Source: Pholis gunnellus
Taxonomy: Eukaryota; Chordata; Actinopteri; Perciformes; Pholidae
Assembly: GCA_910591455.2 (NCBI GenBank)
Contig: OU342823.1
Span: 3,997,001-4,061,000, forward strand
Length of the DNA stretch: 64,000 nucleotides
Reading direction: 5' to 3'
Shown: positions 21,820 through 34,400 of the stretch, piece after piece
Numbering within the stretch: position 1 is the stretch's first letter
How the letters are laid out: each line of letters opens with the position of its first letter
Position numbers and translations under genes: made by a program
Notes under the pieces: generated by a model
What the model was told of the DNA's origin: nothing
Databases searched by the model: none
The model's input: only the letters and a program-made list of their open reading frames with translations

Positions 21820-22173
21820 GGCTCCTTTAAGACTGAAAACACAATACACACCAACAGTAAACAACCAGCGTCACGTGCACGTCCTCCGCACGTTAACAAC
21901 ACTTTATTCATAACAACAATAAAAAATAAATAAAAATATTACATCTAAAAGTGTAATCATCGACTCAGTTTAGTGTAAATATCGATTTTAGCCTCGTGAA
22001 GGTTCAGCTCGAGCCCAGACAATAAACCAACATGACCTCACACATAAAGTCCTGTTTCTAAAATCAACTCTTTTCTAAACGGAGTCCGAGTTGAATTCTG
22101 TCTCACCTGCTTCTGTGGTTCGAAGTATTTAAATATAGACGCTGAAAGGTGTTGAATTAAGGAAGTAGAGTTG

Positions 22174-22301
22174 AGTTTCGTTTACCTCGGTTGCGTTTCC
22201 TCCGCGGTGCTTTGCGGACTTGACGCGTCTGCTCTCCGGCTCTGCGGTCCGGACTCTGCTGCCTCTCTCTGCAGGCGCTCCTTTTCCCAGAAGTCACGTG
22301 A
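22174..22301 (-). promoter_or_regulatory. irf9: irf9 5' UTR exon and promoter with GAS, E-box and ISRE-like motifs
   Basis: A non-coding first exon ends at 22186 (GAG|GTAAAC on the minus strand). TTCCCAGAA at 22284-22292 matches the STAT GAS consensus TTCNNNGAA. TCACGTGA at 22294-22301 is a palindromic E-box. GTAAACGAAACT (minus strand, 22185-22174) overlaps the donor and resembles an ISRE half (AAACGAAA). The motifs are seen; their function is inferred from known interferon autoregulation of irf9. Confidence 0.5.
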
Positions 22302-22399
22302 CTTTAAGGAAACGCTCTGCGTGTTGTCCGCCAGGGGGCGACAGCGGCCAGCGGCCATAAACACGAAGGGAACACATTTTCTGTTCCTCACACACACAC

Positions 22400-23400
22400 A
22401 CGGGAGAGCTGATGTTTCCTCTTTGGGTTTGACTCTTGGTCAAACTAAATAAAGTCAGCTTATATATAATGTGTGTATATATATTATTATATATATGTGT
22501 GTATATATATATATATATATAATTATGTGTATATATACACAGAACCAAAAGACATTATTTAAGACTCTTAGTGGTAGAAGAGGTATTTGGATACTTATAC
22601 CACACTGAAAATACTCCACTACAAGTAAAAGTCCTGCATTCAAAACCGTACTGAAGTAAAAGTATGTAATCAGCTAAATGTAGTTAAAGTACAAGTATTA
22701 ATTGTACTTTTTACTGTCTACATCTCAGAGGTAAACATTGTACTTTATAATGTACTACATCTCAGAGGTACATATTGTACTTTTTAAATCACTACATTTA
22801 TCCGAGAGCTTTGAAAGATTGAACAAAACATGAATACATAAATCTAATAAATGTAGAAGTACTATTATAGATTAAACTACAAGCAGTATATAAGGTCATT
22901 AAAATGAGCTCCACATTCAGTCTATTTAATAATTATTTTGTAGTGTTTTTGATACTTTAAGGTACTCAAATACTTTGTTTATGCTTTAATATCAATAATC
23001 ATAATACTTCTTATATTCCCTGTAATATTTAGCTCACAGGGTTTTTGTGTAATTATAAACGCAGACGTATTCTGTTAAAATCTGACCTCATTATATATTT
23101 TGTGTTAATCTGCCCAGGACACAAAAAGAGAGATTTGAAGGTAAATTTGCATAAAATTAATCTAAATTAAAATCAGGGATTTATTCATGAAAGCTGGTGA
23201 ATCTCGTTAACAATATTTAGTAGATAAAGTAAATAATAACTTTTAAACAAATGGAGAACATTGTAAATGGTAGAGTTCTAGTATAAATAGAGAATAGAAA
23301 TGTAGTATTACAAACTATAGTTAGTACAACAAAACATTAATAAACTGTAATCTTAGAGTTCCAAAAAACTATGATTGTCAAAGTCAATAAATCCACACTT
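22400..23400. other. irf9-rnf31 intergenic region
   Basis: Contains an AT microsatellite (22460-22545) and a TACTT-type dispersed repeat (22575-22990). No gene was seen. The rnf31 3' UTR probably ends near the minus-strand AATAAA around 23410. Confidence 0.5.
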
Positions 23401-23843
23401 CAAAATAATCAATATGTATTTATTCACCATCATATATAAAGCACAACAGACAAACCGATTAAATATCAATATAACTCTTTCCCTTTAGATTTATTTTGTT
23501 TTTTTTATATAATTTTGCTCGTGAGAAATCTTTAAACATACATTTCCAAAAAGACTTTTTTTTCTTTTTTTCTAAGTGCAAAAAATAAATCAACAAACTG
23601 TCATATTCGTAAAAATATCCAACTCTGTACCTCAAATATATTCCTCTTAAGTATTTTTGAAAGTCCTAATCAGTTCATCGTGATGATCAACAAGGAAAGA
23701 AAACGTTGAACACGTGAGAACAAATCACCAGATTTAAGCTTCCTTGTTGTTGTTGTGATGATTCAAACCAGCCGTAAACAAACAGATGACCTCAGTCAAC
23801 ACTCTGCTGCTCGATGAGCTGCTGACGTGTTCGGGGAAACCTT

Positions 23844-26800
23844 TCATTTGTTTCGAGGAACCTTTTCTCCGAGAGGGACCTCCATCAGCTTCTGTGGGTC
23901 GAAGAAAACAACAGATTTAAAGTCCGTAATCTTCAACATTACAGAAAACAACATACATGACACAATTCACATTCTACATACACAGAACAGGAAGTTATCC
24001 TCAAAACAAATGAAGCTAATCAGTACCGTGACCGGACATTATAATTAGAGTTTTATACTAAAGATAAACTAATTTATTCACAGATTGTTTTCTGCTTTAT
24101 TTTGAAGGAACTGTGAAAAGAGAAACTTGGAATATTTCTGCAACATGGACTGAACAGCTGAGGAGCTGGACCGGATTAGATGGGATCTTTGCAGCTTGTT
24201 TGGTCGGTCTAACCTCTACAAACCAGACCTCTGACACAGATCGCTTGTCACCTTGAGGAGGCGAGCGGGGTAAACGTTGTCGTCCTCGTTCTCTCCTCTC
24301 TGCGTGTCCACCTGGTATCTCTCACAGGCTCTGATCAGCTCATTGGCGTCGTAGAGGGGGGAGGGGTCCAGAGAGTGAGTGTTGATCAGACTCACCAGGT
24401 ACTCGCTGTAGTGCTTCCTGCAGGATCAAACACACCTGTTAGAGACTAACCAATGAGATCACACACCTGTTAGAGACTAACCAATGAGATCACACACCTG
24501 TTAGAGACTAACCAATGAGATCACACACCTGTTAAAGACTAACCAATGAGATCACACACCTGTTAAAGACTAACCAATGAGATCACACACCTGTTAAAGA
24601 CTAACCAATGAGATCACACACCTGTTAAAGACTAACCAATGAGATCACACACCTGTTAAAGACTAACCAATGAGATCACACACCTGTTAAAGACTAACCA
24701 ATGAGATCACACACCTGTTAAAGACTAACCAATGAGATCACACACCTGTTAAAGACTAACCAATGAGTCTTGAGACGTGTAGTTTAAGGAACACAGGTCT
24801 GTCTCCTTAACAAACTTGTGCTCAACTTTTTCCTTAACCCCGAAACTATGACATTATGTTAGTATTTCTCGACATGCTATACCTATATTTTTTTTTTAGG
24901 GTTTTAGAAATACTACACTATGACTAACTTTTTTCGACATGCTATATTTTTTATAACGTCCTCTGCTCATCATTTTTCTCACCTTGCAGGTTTCCATGGA
25001 TCATGGTTTTGCCTGCTGTGGTTCAGTAGTTGCTGCTACTTTTATACCCACTGCTGCGGTTATTACTTTGCCATCACTGCTGCTACTTCCTCCCCATTAA
25101 AGGGTGTTTTTGGGAGAGTTCTTCCTGTTTCGATGTGAGGGACAGAGGATGTCGCATGTGTACAGATTGTAAAGCCCTCTGAGGAATATCTGTGATACTG
25201 AGCTTTACAAACACAAGGGAATTATACACTCACATTATATGAAATGTTTATGACAAATGATACTAACTTTGTCATGACATTTGTGCAGCGTATAGAATGA
25301 CCTTTGATGGACTGTATTGCTGCTGTCTTGACCTCCCTTGATGGAGATATCCTAACCTCAGTGGGATTTAAAGGTTTAATACAATCTGTTAATCTTGTTG
25401 CTCTTTTTATATATACTATTCTACAATACAATAAACCTTTTTCTACATGATATACTATGACTTTTGAATACATATTTTCACCACAGTATACCATGAATTT
25501 GTGTTTTTCGATGAGGTGAATCATGCGTCAGTGACCCCTCAGTTAACCTTTTTAGGGCGAGCTGCTCACTAAAACAACAAGCACACCGTTGAACCATGTT
25601 CCTCACAGCTGGTTACAGGCTTTAGATATGAATGGTGGTGACACTAGTGTTTTGTCAGAATGATGGTGGACTTCCTGTCACAGTGACTGGAGGTGCAAAC
25701 AAGCAGCCACAGACACTCACTCGCAGAGGCCGGCCTGACCCGGCTGTGTCTGGAGGCCACACGGTGAATCGATCTGCTGACCGGCTTCATCTTTCTGCTC
25801 CATCAAACAACAAGCGTCTGTTACAGAGAGAGGAGACATTAAGCTCAAGTCATGATCAATCGATTCAAACGAGCTTTTCAGAGGAGGGAAAAATAACAAA
25901 TAGACATATTCTAAGACGTTTATTTTCATGTTCAAGTATTATTAAAGTGTCTCAAGATAACCTGAACTTTGAGTTTAACAAATCTCATCTAACTTTGGTT
26001 TTCTAGGTTTTTAAGGAATTCCAGGATGTTTGAAGACGTAAAGTATTTAAATGTCTTATTTTCTGTTTCTTTTCTTCCTGAGTGATGACAGACAAACATA
26101 AGACTTTTACCAGATTGAGTTCCATTAGAAGGATCCGTGTTGAACTCCACACCGCTCCTCTGAGGAGAGAGAAGGAAGATTAAGAAACATTAGTTCACAT
26201 CCCTACATTTATTTTTATTTGTCACACGTTTACATTTTTATTAGTTTTATAGTTTATTTAAAGGTTCCAGTCGGGTCCTGAGTTACATTGAGGTTTTCAA
26301 CAGCTTCTGCTTTCTTTCAGTCTGTATTTCAAGCTGAACCAGTTCAGTGAAAGTTTCGTTACGTCGTGTTTGTTGATGACAGAAATAGAAATCTAGATGT
26401 GAGTTCATGTCTGCTGGTATCACCTAACCTCTCCAACATGCTCTACAGTTAGTGAAAGCACTACCAGCTGGTCACAAAGTTGACACACATTTTCATTTTT
26501 GAATAATAGCCAAAAGGCTGAAAATGTCATTTTTAAAATGTTCTGAACATGATTACAATAAATGATAAAAGATGAGAAACATCTGCTGGTTCCAGAGTAG
26601 AGTCCCAGAAGGGTTGATGACCTCACGTTGACAATAGTGAATCTGTTCCTCTCAGTGGGATCAGTCCTCTTCATCAACCTCTTCATCTTTAAATCAAATC
26701 ATCAACATTTGTTTTTGTGTTTCTTGTATTTTTATTTAGATTTCTTTCTCTCCTTTATTTTCTCTTTCATTATTACTTCTCCCTGCTACACCATCTCCAT

Positions 26801-28452
26801 ATTGGTATTTTTGTTATAATTAATTAATCCCACTAACAACGATCAAAGCTGCCAAAGATGATGCTGTTTGGTTTGTTTTGCTGTGATTGTACATGTTGTT
26901 AAATAAAACAATAGAGAAAAGCAGCAGATTTGAGCTTGTGAGACAGAAGACAAGAGGAGACAGAAGAGTCAGTCCACCTGCAGCAGAGCCTGCAGTCTGG
27001 GCGGCTCCCAGTCTCTGAGGTAGTACAGACAGTCCCGCGGGTGGTGAGCATGCAGGCTGGTGAAACTGCACTGAGCCGTCTTACACACCGTCTGCAAGAG
27101 ACAACAAAGCAAACACAGGAACAACATGGGAACCCGCTTCAATGAGCTAGAACAACTTCACAGAAACAAAACAATATTTAAAATGAAATGAATCCACACA
27201 TCACTAAGGACGCTTGAATCTGCAGACATGACGGTCTGTAAATAGTTTACAGGAGCTTGAAATAACAGTTTGTTTGCAAACAGGAGCTTCTGCTTTCTAA
27301 CATATATCAGGTGGAATTCAGGTTACGTCACGTTGGGCTCAGACGGAGATATAAATGTAAATCCACATTGTAATGTGTGTCTGCTGGTACGCCATCACCT
27401 GACCTGTAATATATTGTTCTACGGGTATTTAAAGCACTAATTACAAACTAAAACATTTACGCATTTTATGTTAAGAACCAAAAGGCTGACAAGCTAATTT
27501 GATTAATTCTGTGAATCATTTCCAGATGGTAAAAGGTCAGAAACTCACAAAAAAGAAAACACAGATATAATTTGTACCCACTCTAATAACTGCTGGTATT
27601 TGTACAGAAGGCAATAAGTGGACGTCTGCCGTAGAGACACGTATTGTGTATTGTGGTGATGCAGAAGCTCGTCTCCTCACCTTGTGGTAGGGGTTGTTGC
27701 AGCCGCTGCAGAACTCGTACCTGCACTGGAAGCAGCTGAAGTGCATGCAGCCACCTTTGGTTAGCGCGTACTGGAACCTGCAGGAAGGGCAGGCTGCAGG
27801 AGGACCATTCACACTGGTTAATGTGGTGGAATGTAACCAAGTACATTTACTCAAGTACGCAAACGGACAGTGTGAAGTCTGGTTGTTTGAGCTACTAAAT
27901 GTTATCTTCATCTATAGCGACTATTTGCACAAAATGAATAAAGAATGAAACCGAATGGAATCACGCTACGTTAGCTGTTAGCGGTGCTGCTAACGTTACT
28001 AGCTCTCCTGTAGCTTCAAAAGGGTCACAGCGTCATTTGTTCGTTCAACACTGTGATGAATAAAGACAGTAAAGTTTCCTTGAATGTTAATCCTGATTTC
28101 AGTCGGTATTTAGGAGCATTTGCTGGCTTCCTCTGAGATGTATAAAGTGATATCAAAATGGAGACACTAAATTGTACTAGAGTAAATTTATTTTCCTCCA
28201 CTTCCTAATGCACCTTGAGTGAAGGATGCAAAGTGTCTCTGTAGATAATGTAACAAGTTAAAACACGAAGCGGGTCAACTCGTGTCCTCACTGATGCCGT
28301 TGTCTCTCAGGAAGCCGGCCAATCCCTGCCTCTGGTACTCCGGATCGTTGTCCCTCTTCCACTGCTGGAACTGTTCACAGGACAGATCCTGGTGCTGGGG
28401 CTCCCACTGAGAGACAGGGGGGGGGGGGGGGGAGGGAGAGAGAGAAAGAGAA

Positions 28453-28484
<32 letters not shown>

Positions 28485-31400
28485 CCTCCTCAGTTTCAAG
28501 GATGAATTCCTGACCATGTCTCTTTTCTTTATCTCTTATTTAAATGTAGGAGTTCATCTCTTATTGAATGGAGTTCTCTGATACTCACAGGTTTCTTGCA
28601 CTGAGCACAGAAGCTCTTGCGGCAGGACGGACATGTGACCTTCATCTGGTCTCCGTCGTTGATGAAGCCGGAGGTGCACTGAGGGAGGAGGAGAGATTAC
28701 CCTTCACACCACAGTTATAATATTATAATAATACAAATATCATTATTAATATGAATATTATTATTATTAATAAGCAGCAATCACTCACAATTATTATTAT
28801 TAATAATAATAATAATGGGTAATAACAGATTTGACTAAAGAACTTGCAAAAGCAGAAAACAGTAATAGGATGAGCACATTGTGCTTCTTGATTGTGAGTG
28901 ATTGCTGCTGAACTCACGTGACAGCACCACAGGAACTTTGGGTCTTTCATCAGAGCGTGCTCAGTCAGCTTTTTGTGAAACAGATCGTACACGTCCAGCT
29001 CTAGGCAGTTACGCAGCTGGAAAAAACAAATAGTTAAAAGTGACGATTATTACATCTCTTAACCAGTTGCAGTTCTTTTCTGTGTTTGAATACGAGTTCC
29101 CTGTAATTTAAGTTGGTGGATAAAAGCGCTTTGGTTTGCTTTTATTCCTTGTGTGAATTAAAAGTAATTAGATACTTTGCATGATCCATCCATCCATCCA
29201 TCCATCCATCCATCCATCCATCCATCCATCCATCCATCCATCTCCTCTTATCCGGGGTCGGGTCGCGGTGGCAGCAGGCCAAGCAGGCTGACCCAGACTC
29301 CCCTCTCCCCCGCAACATTTTGTTTCCCTCTCGGTCTGTCTCTCCCCCCCCTCCCCGTACCTGTATGTCCAGCGTGGAGAAGTAGCTGTCGAGCTGCTCC
29401 GGGTCGTTGATGTCCGGCTCTCCACAGACGGGACACACCATGTCTCTGATGTGTTTGTCTCTCACAGCGATGGTGAAGTGCAACCCGAAGCACTCGTGGC
29501 ACACGGAGCACTGACAGGAAGTCAGGGACTGCATCTGAAACACGGAGAGAAGAAGAAATAAATACAGTATTCATGACACAGAAAAACAAAGGGCAGCTGT
29601 CATAAAGTACCTGTATCTGTGTACATATTCTAAGGATATGGATTACTTTGCACTCTTACATTCTTCTTCTGTGTATAATCGACTCATTTGAGAAGATTTG
29701 TGGATACAATTACATATCTTTTACACATTCCACATTTATTTGAGCCCACATGCAATATAAATAAATAACTTGCATGTATTCTCCTTTATTTCTCTATTAT
29801 TAGACACACATGACTTTAGCTTGTTTCAGTGTTTTTGTTGCTCCATATATCTGGGACAAACTGCAGCTCTCACTTTGTTTGAGAGGCTGAAGACTTTTCT
29901 CTTCGCCGCTGCCTTTTATTCCTTTATATATTCTTTCTAAGTGAGAAACAGAAGACTTACAGACGGATAGTCGTCGTACTGCGCTGTATAAGATGCCAAT
30001 GTCTGCATCGCTCAGCGTGTGTGAAAGCGGCTCCGAGCCGTCGCTGACCCACCTTGCTGCGGGGGAAGATGCTCAGACAGATGGGACACTCATTGACGAG
30101 CAGGCGCCTGATGAAATCCTTGTCGTGCGACTCCTTCACAGCTTGCACCACGTCCTCCAGGGAGTAGGTGACGTCCGGCTCCTGGAGCAGCGCGAGGACG
30201 AGCTCGCAGCGCCCCCAGCTGGGCAGGTCGTACAGCGCCAGCAGACGCCTGCACATCCTCTGAGAGAGAACCCGGACAGGCGCGGAGTTAATGTGACACA
30301 CTTCTTTTACTACATACAGTCGTCTACGAGGTGTGCACACTGACGGCTTCAGGTACGTTGCTGAGCAGCCTTAAGCTTTGATTATACTTGTGCAGACATT
30401 TGACTGTTTGTGACAGCCACTTGCCGCGACCGCTGAGCTGTCACCTGTTTGTCCGGGTGTTTGGGGTCGATGGGCGGCTCGGGCTGGTCGGTCCAGATGC
30501 GCTGGTGGAAGGGCTCCAGCAGGGGGCGCTGCAGCAGAGACAGAGCCCCCTTCACCTCTCCTCCGCTCAGCCGCAGGGCCTCCTCGCACCGCAACACGTC
30601 CCTGAAGCCCAGCGAGTGCAGCTCCTTCATCTGAGGGAAGCACAGGTTAATGCAGACGAGCCGCCTCATGGACAAGCGGAGGAAGGAGTCACTGAAGGAG
30701 CGAGAGCAAAACCTCAGTGTTCAAATACTCTGCTACAAAGTAAAGGTCCTGCATTCAAACTACAAAGTACTCAAAATACACTTAACTGAACTCTTTCAAA
30801 TAGTATCGCGACATTTTGCGTGGCGATACACAAAGGTTACGTATCGATGGAAACAGATGCTGACAAACTGCATCATTTACAGTTAAAAAAGGTAACAAAT
30901 CACGATGTTTGATGCTCTTACTTTGAAAGTCTCGTATTCGATTAAAAGAACTTCTCAGAATAACGAGGAATATTTAGGAAAGAAAATGCATTTAATGTGA
31001 AAAGTTGCACTCAATATTTATGATGAATCATATGTAGAATTAAGAGTTCCGTTAAATTCAAAATGTATTTTAGTTTCTCAGGATTGGCACCACTGCAAGA
31101 AGGGAATAATGACACAAAACCAAACATTTTGAAATAAAAAGACGACTTGTTCAGAGTGTGTAACTCTGTAAACCTATGAGACAAGCTGTTCTTTTCAGGA
31201 GACACATATCTAATAAAAAAAAAACAAGAGATTAAAAGTTTCCTTTTCTTCAAGAGCAGCTTTGTCCTCATTGACCCGGGTCAGGAGGGCCGTGAAACAC
31301 TCCTCCACATCACTCCCAACGGACCACAGACTGTCTCTGTTCGGACTTATCTCATCACTGTGAAGACTTCCTGTTTTCTCATCAAGCTCACAGTGAAGGC

Positions 31401-34400
31401 TGCTCGCTGGTGATAAAGAACTCAACACTCATACATCTAGAACATATTAATAAAAGAGATTGTATCACATTATGCCGTAGTGGATGCAGCAGGTCCTGAT
31501 TGTCCTACCTTGACCTGTCTGTCTCTCAGCAGCTGTCTCACGGCTCTGTCTGTGTCTCCTCCCGCCGACAACCAGGCCAGCTTGGCCTCGGCCCGGGACA
31601 GCTTCGCTCTGTCGCCCGCGACACCGGGACCGCTGGGCTCCGCCCCCTCGCCGGCCCTCTCCACCTGGACGGAGGCCGCCATGGCGCAGATTTCGTCTAG
31701 CAGGTGAGGCAGCTCTGACGTCAGCCAATCACAGGGGTTCGTGTTGCTGCCGCCGCACATGCCGATGGCGGCATACACCTCCTCAGCACTGACGCCGCGC
31801 TTCTCTGCTTCCTATGAAGGAGACACATGTTACTTCATCTGGAACTAGTTGCTGATTATTTGTTGCTGTAATTTACTTTTTATATTTTGGTTGAATTATT
31901 TACCGTATTAATTGACCGTACTCTTTGACATTTAATGAATCTACTAATAAAGAAAATAACTTAATAAATTAATTTAATAATAAAAATGATTATTATTTGG
32001 AGCGTAAAGATGGATAATTTATTTCTGCAACATGATTATTTTCATTATTAATACTTTATTAAATTAAAACGTGTTTAATCCATAAAAGTGATGAGAGCAC
32101 TTCCAGCACATGAACCCTGCATCCCAAAATAAATCCTCTGGGACAAATAAATTAGGGTTCATTAATCTGTCGATTATCACATTTATATGTTAATTATTTG
32201 TTCAATAAAATGTCAAAAATAGTGAAAAAAAGACCATTAAAATAGTTATTAAAGTAATAGTAATTAAAATCATATAAAACTCACACGTTTGTGATTATTT
32301 TTGCTTGATACATAAAACACTTCTAACCGTCAGTTAACTATTTGTGATTAATTCATGCAGAACTGAAATAATTAAAAATGAATCTGCAACTATTTAGATC
32401 ATTATTAAATCGTTTAAGTCAGTCTTTCCAGGAGGAAATGTCAAACATGGAATGTTTAAAGCTCATCAAGTGTGAGGATTTGCTTCTTTTCCATGTTTCA
32501 CTCTTTATTGATGTTTTTATAATCCAAACAATTTATCAATTATGTGAGAAAATAATCTGCATAATTCCTTGTTTGAGACGGTTGGTTTGGGCTGCAGATG
32601 ATGTTGACATTGAGACTCCCGGTGACCTACTCTGATCTGCTGGACGAGACGGAGGCCGTCCTCCCTCATCATCTTCTGCCTCTTGGCCTCCCCGTCGCCC
32701 TCGGGCCTCGGCTGGGTTCTCGGCTGGTCTTTGGTGCCGGACGGGTTCGGCTGGAGAGACAGCGGCAGAGAGACTCCAGCGGAGTCTTTGCAGGACAGGT
32801 TGCACATCTCGCACACCACGGTGGGATTGGTGTTCATGTAGGTGCAGAACTGGCACATCCACTGTGACGGAGGGAGAAAGGAAAGACACGAGCATGTTGA
32901 GTAGACGAAACGAGACAAAGTCTGTATGAGATGCCTTAAAAGAATATCACTTGTTTTTAAGAGAGTTGCCAAATGGTCAACTGTTCATAAATCCTTTAAA
33001 GTCGCTGCTGTAACCCTCTGTACCCCAAACACAGCATGTTTTCTGTTAAACTATCGTTGGTCATATCCAGAAGCTGTAACAAACGTTATTGTCGTCAGTC
33101 GTCTTCGAACACATCACATTTTTAACATTGGTAACACTTGTGAACATGTTGGAAATATAGATTCCATTGTTAAAAAAAACTTAATTATCAAAACATTCTA
33201 CTTTTGAATGATTGAAGTCATTTCCTGTGTTGTTCTGCACTAAAGACTTGTTCTAGTTCTCGCTACTTCTAGTCGTCATGGTTGCGTTTCCATAGAGGAG
33301 CAGGGCTTTTATTTTGAAAATCAAGACCACAGAGAGAAACATGTGACAGAATATTGTCATATTCTGAATAATAGTGTGCATGTAAACATGGTCATTGTCA
33401 CATTTAATGGATTGTTGTTACAGCCGCTTTTAACACAATGCAGAAATGTTTAGCATGGACCCCCAAACCCCCCACGCCCCACCCCGTCCCAAAGGACCGG
33501 AGGGGTTCCTCAGTGGGACAGACCTTTGCTCCAGAGTCAGAGGTGGATCCTGGGCTGGACGGCAGTGGTGCGACAGGCGGTCGAGTGGCCAGACGAGGGC
33601 GCTCACACACCTCACAGAGGATGCTGCTGCCTTGATTCACCACCGTGCAGCTCTTACACTGCCACTCTGAGGGAGCGAGCACAGACACATCCACACCACT
33701 AGATATCTGTTTTATTTGTGTCTTTGAATCTTTTCTCCTCTTTCCCAGCGCTGTGGTTCTTTGTCTTTAAAGCCGCTGTCTAAATGAAGAGTCGCGATGT
33801 CTCTAGTCTCACCTGTGTTGGGGGACGTTGGGACGGACGTGGGGTTTTCCTGAGCGGCGGATGCAGCCGTGGCGAGTCGAGGCCGCTCGCAGGTGGCGCA
33901 GAGGACGGCTCGCATCTCGTTCACCGTGGTGCAGTGAGCGCACTCCCACGGGGACAGAGACGGACTGCAAACAATGAAAATATATATTTACAGTGTAGAA
34001 GAGATCGATTCATACAGAGTGGTCCAATGAGAGCAGCTCACTTCCTTCCGCAGGGGCACAAACTACGACTGCCCTCCACCAAAGAGATTCTTAGTAAACA
34101 AACATACCATTTATTCAACTGATCAGTTAATCGATTTTATCGACAAATCTGTAAAACAGAGTTTCTCCACAAAAAAGAAGCACTATTAATCTTGAGACGT
34201 GCTCAGAAGTATCTTAGAAATTAGTTATTAAGCATGAAAAAAAGCAGTAAAAACCAACTGATTGCCGACATGCAGGTCGTTTATGTTTTTGTCGATTAGC
34301 AGAAACTCTTCTGAAGAAACACAGCTCCTCTTCCTTCTCACCTGGATGTTTTGGCCGCCGTAACAAACGCTCTGCTGTGTCCTTTGTCTCTCCTGTGATT

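Larger units (their letters stand above)
23844..29534 (-). other. rnf31: rnf31 exons 13-22: RING1-IBR-RING2 and linear-chain domain
   Basis: RING1 continues in exon 13 ([18 protein letters not shown]). The IBR is in exons 14-16 ([21 protein letters not shown]). RING2 is in exon 17 ([20 protein letters not shown]); the Cys of GGCMHF, about residue 871, aligns with the catalytic Cys885 of human HOIP. The LDD is in exons 18-22 ([33 protein letters not shown]) and ends with [12 protein letters not shown]. All expected zinc ligands that I could check are present, so the ligase looks active. Confidence 0.88.

Noticed and set aside
21614..21913. Ser/Pro/Thr/His-rich plus-strand ORFs
   Set aside because: They read through the (CA)n repeat antisense to irf9 exon 1.
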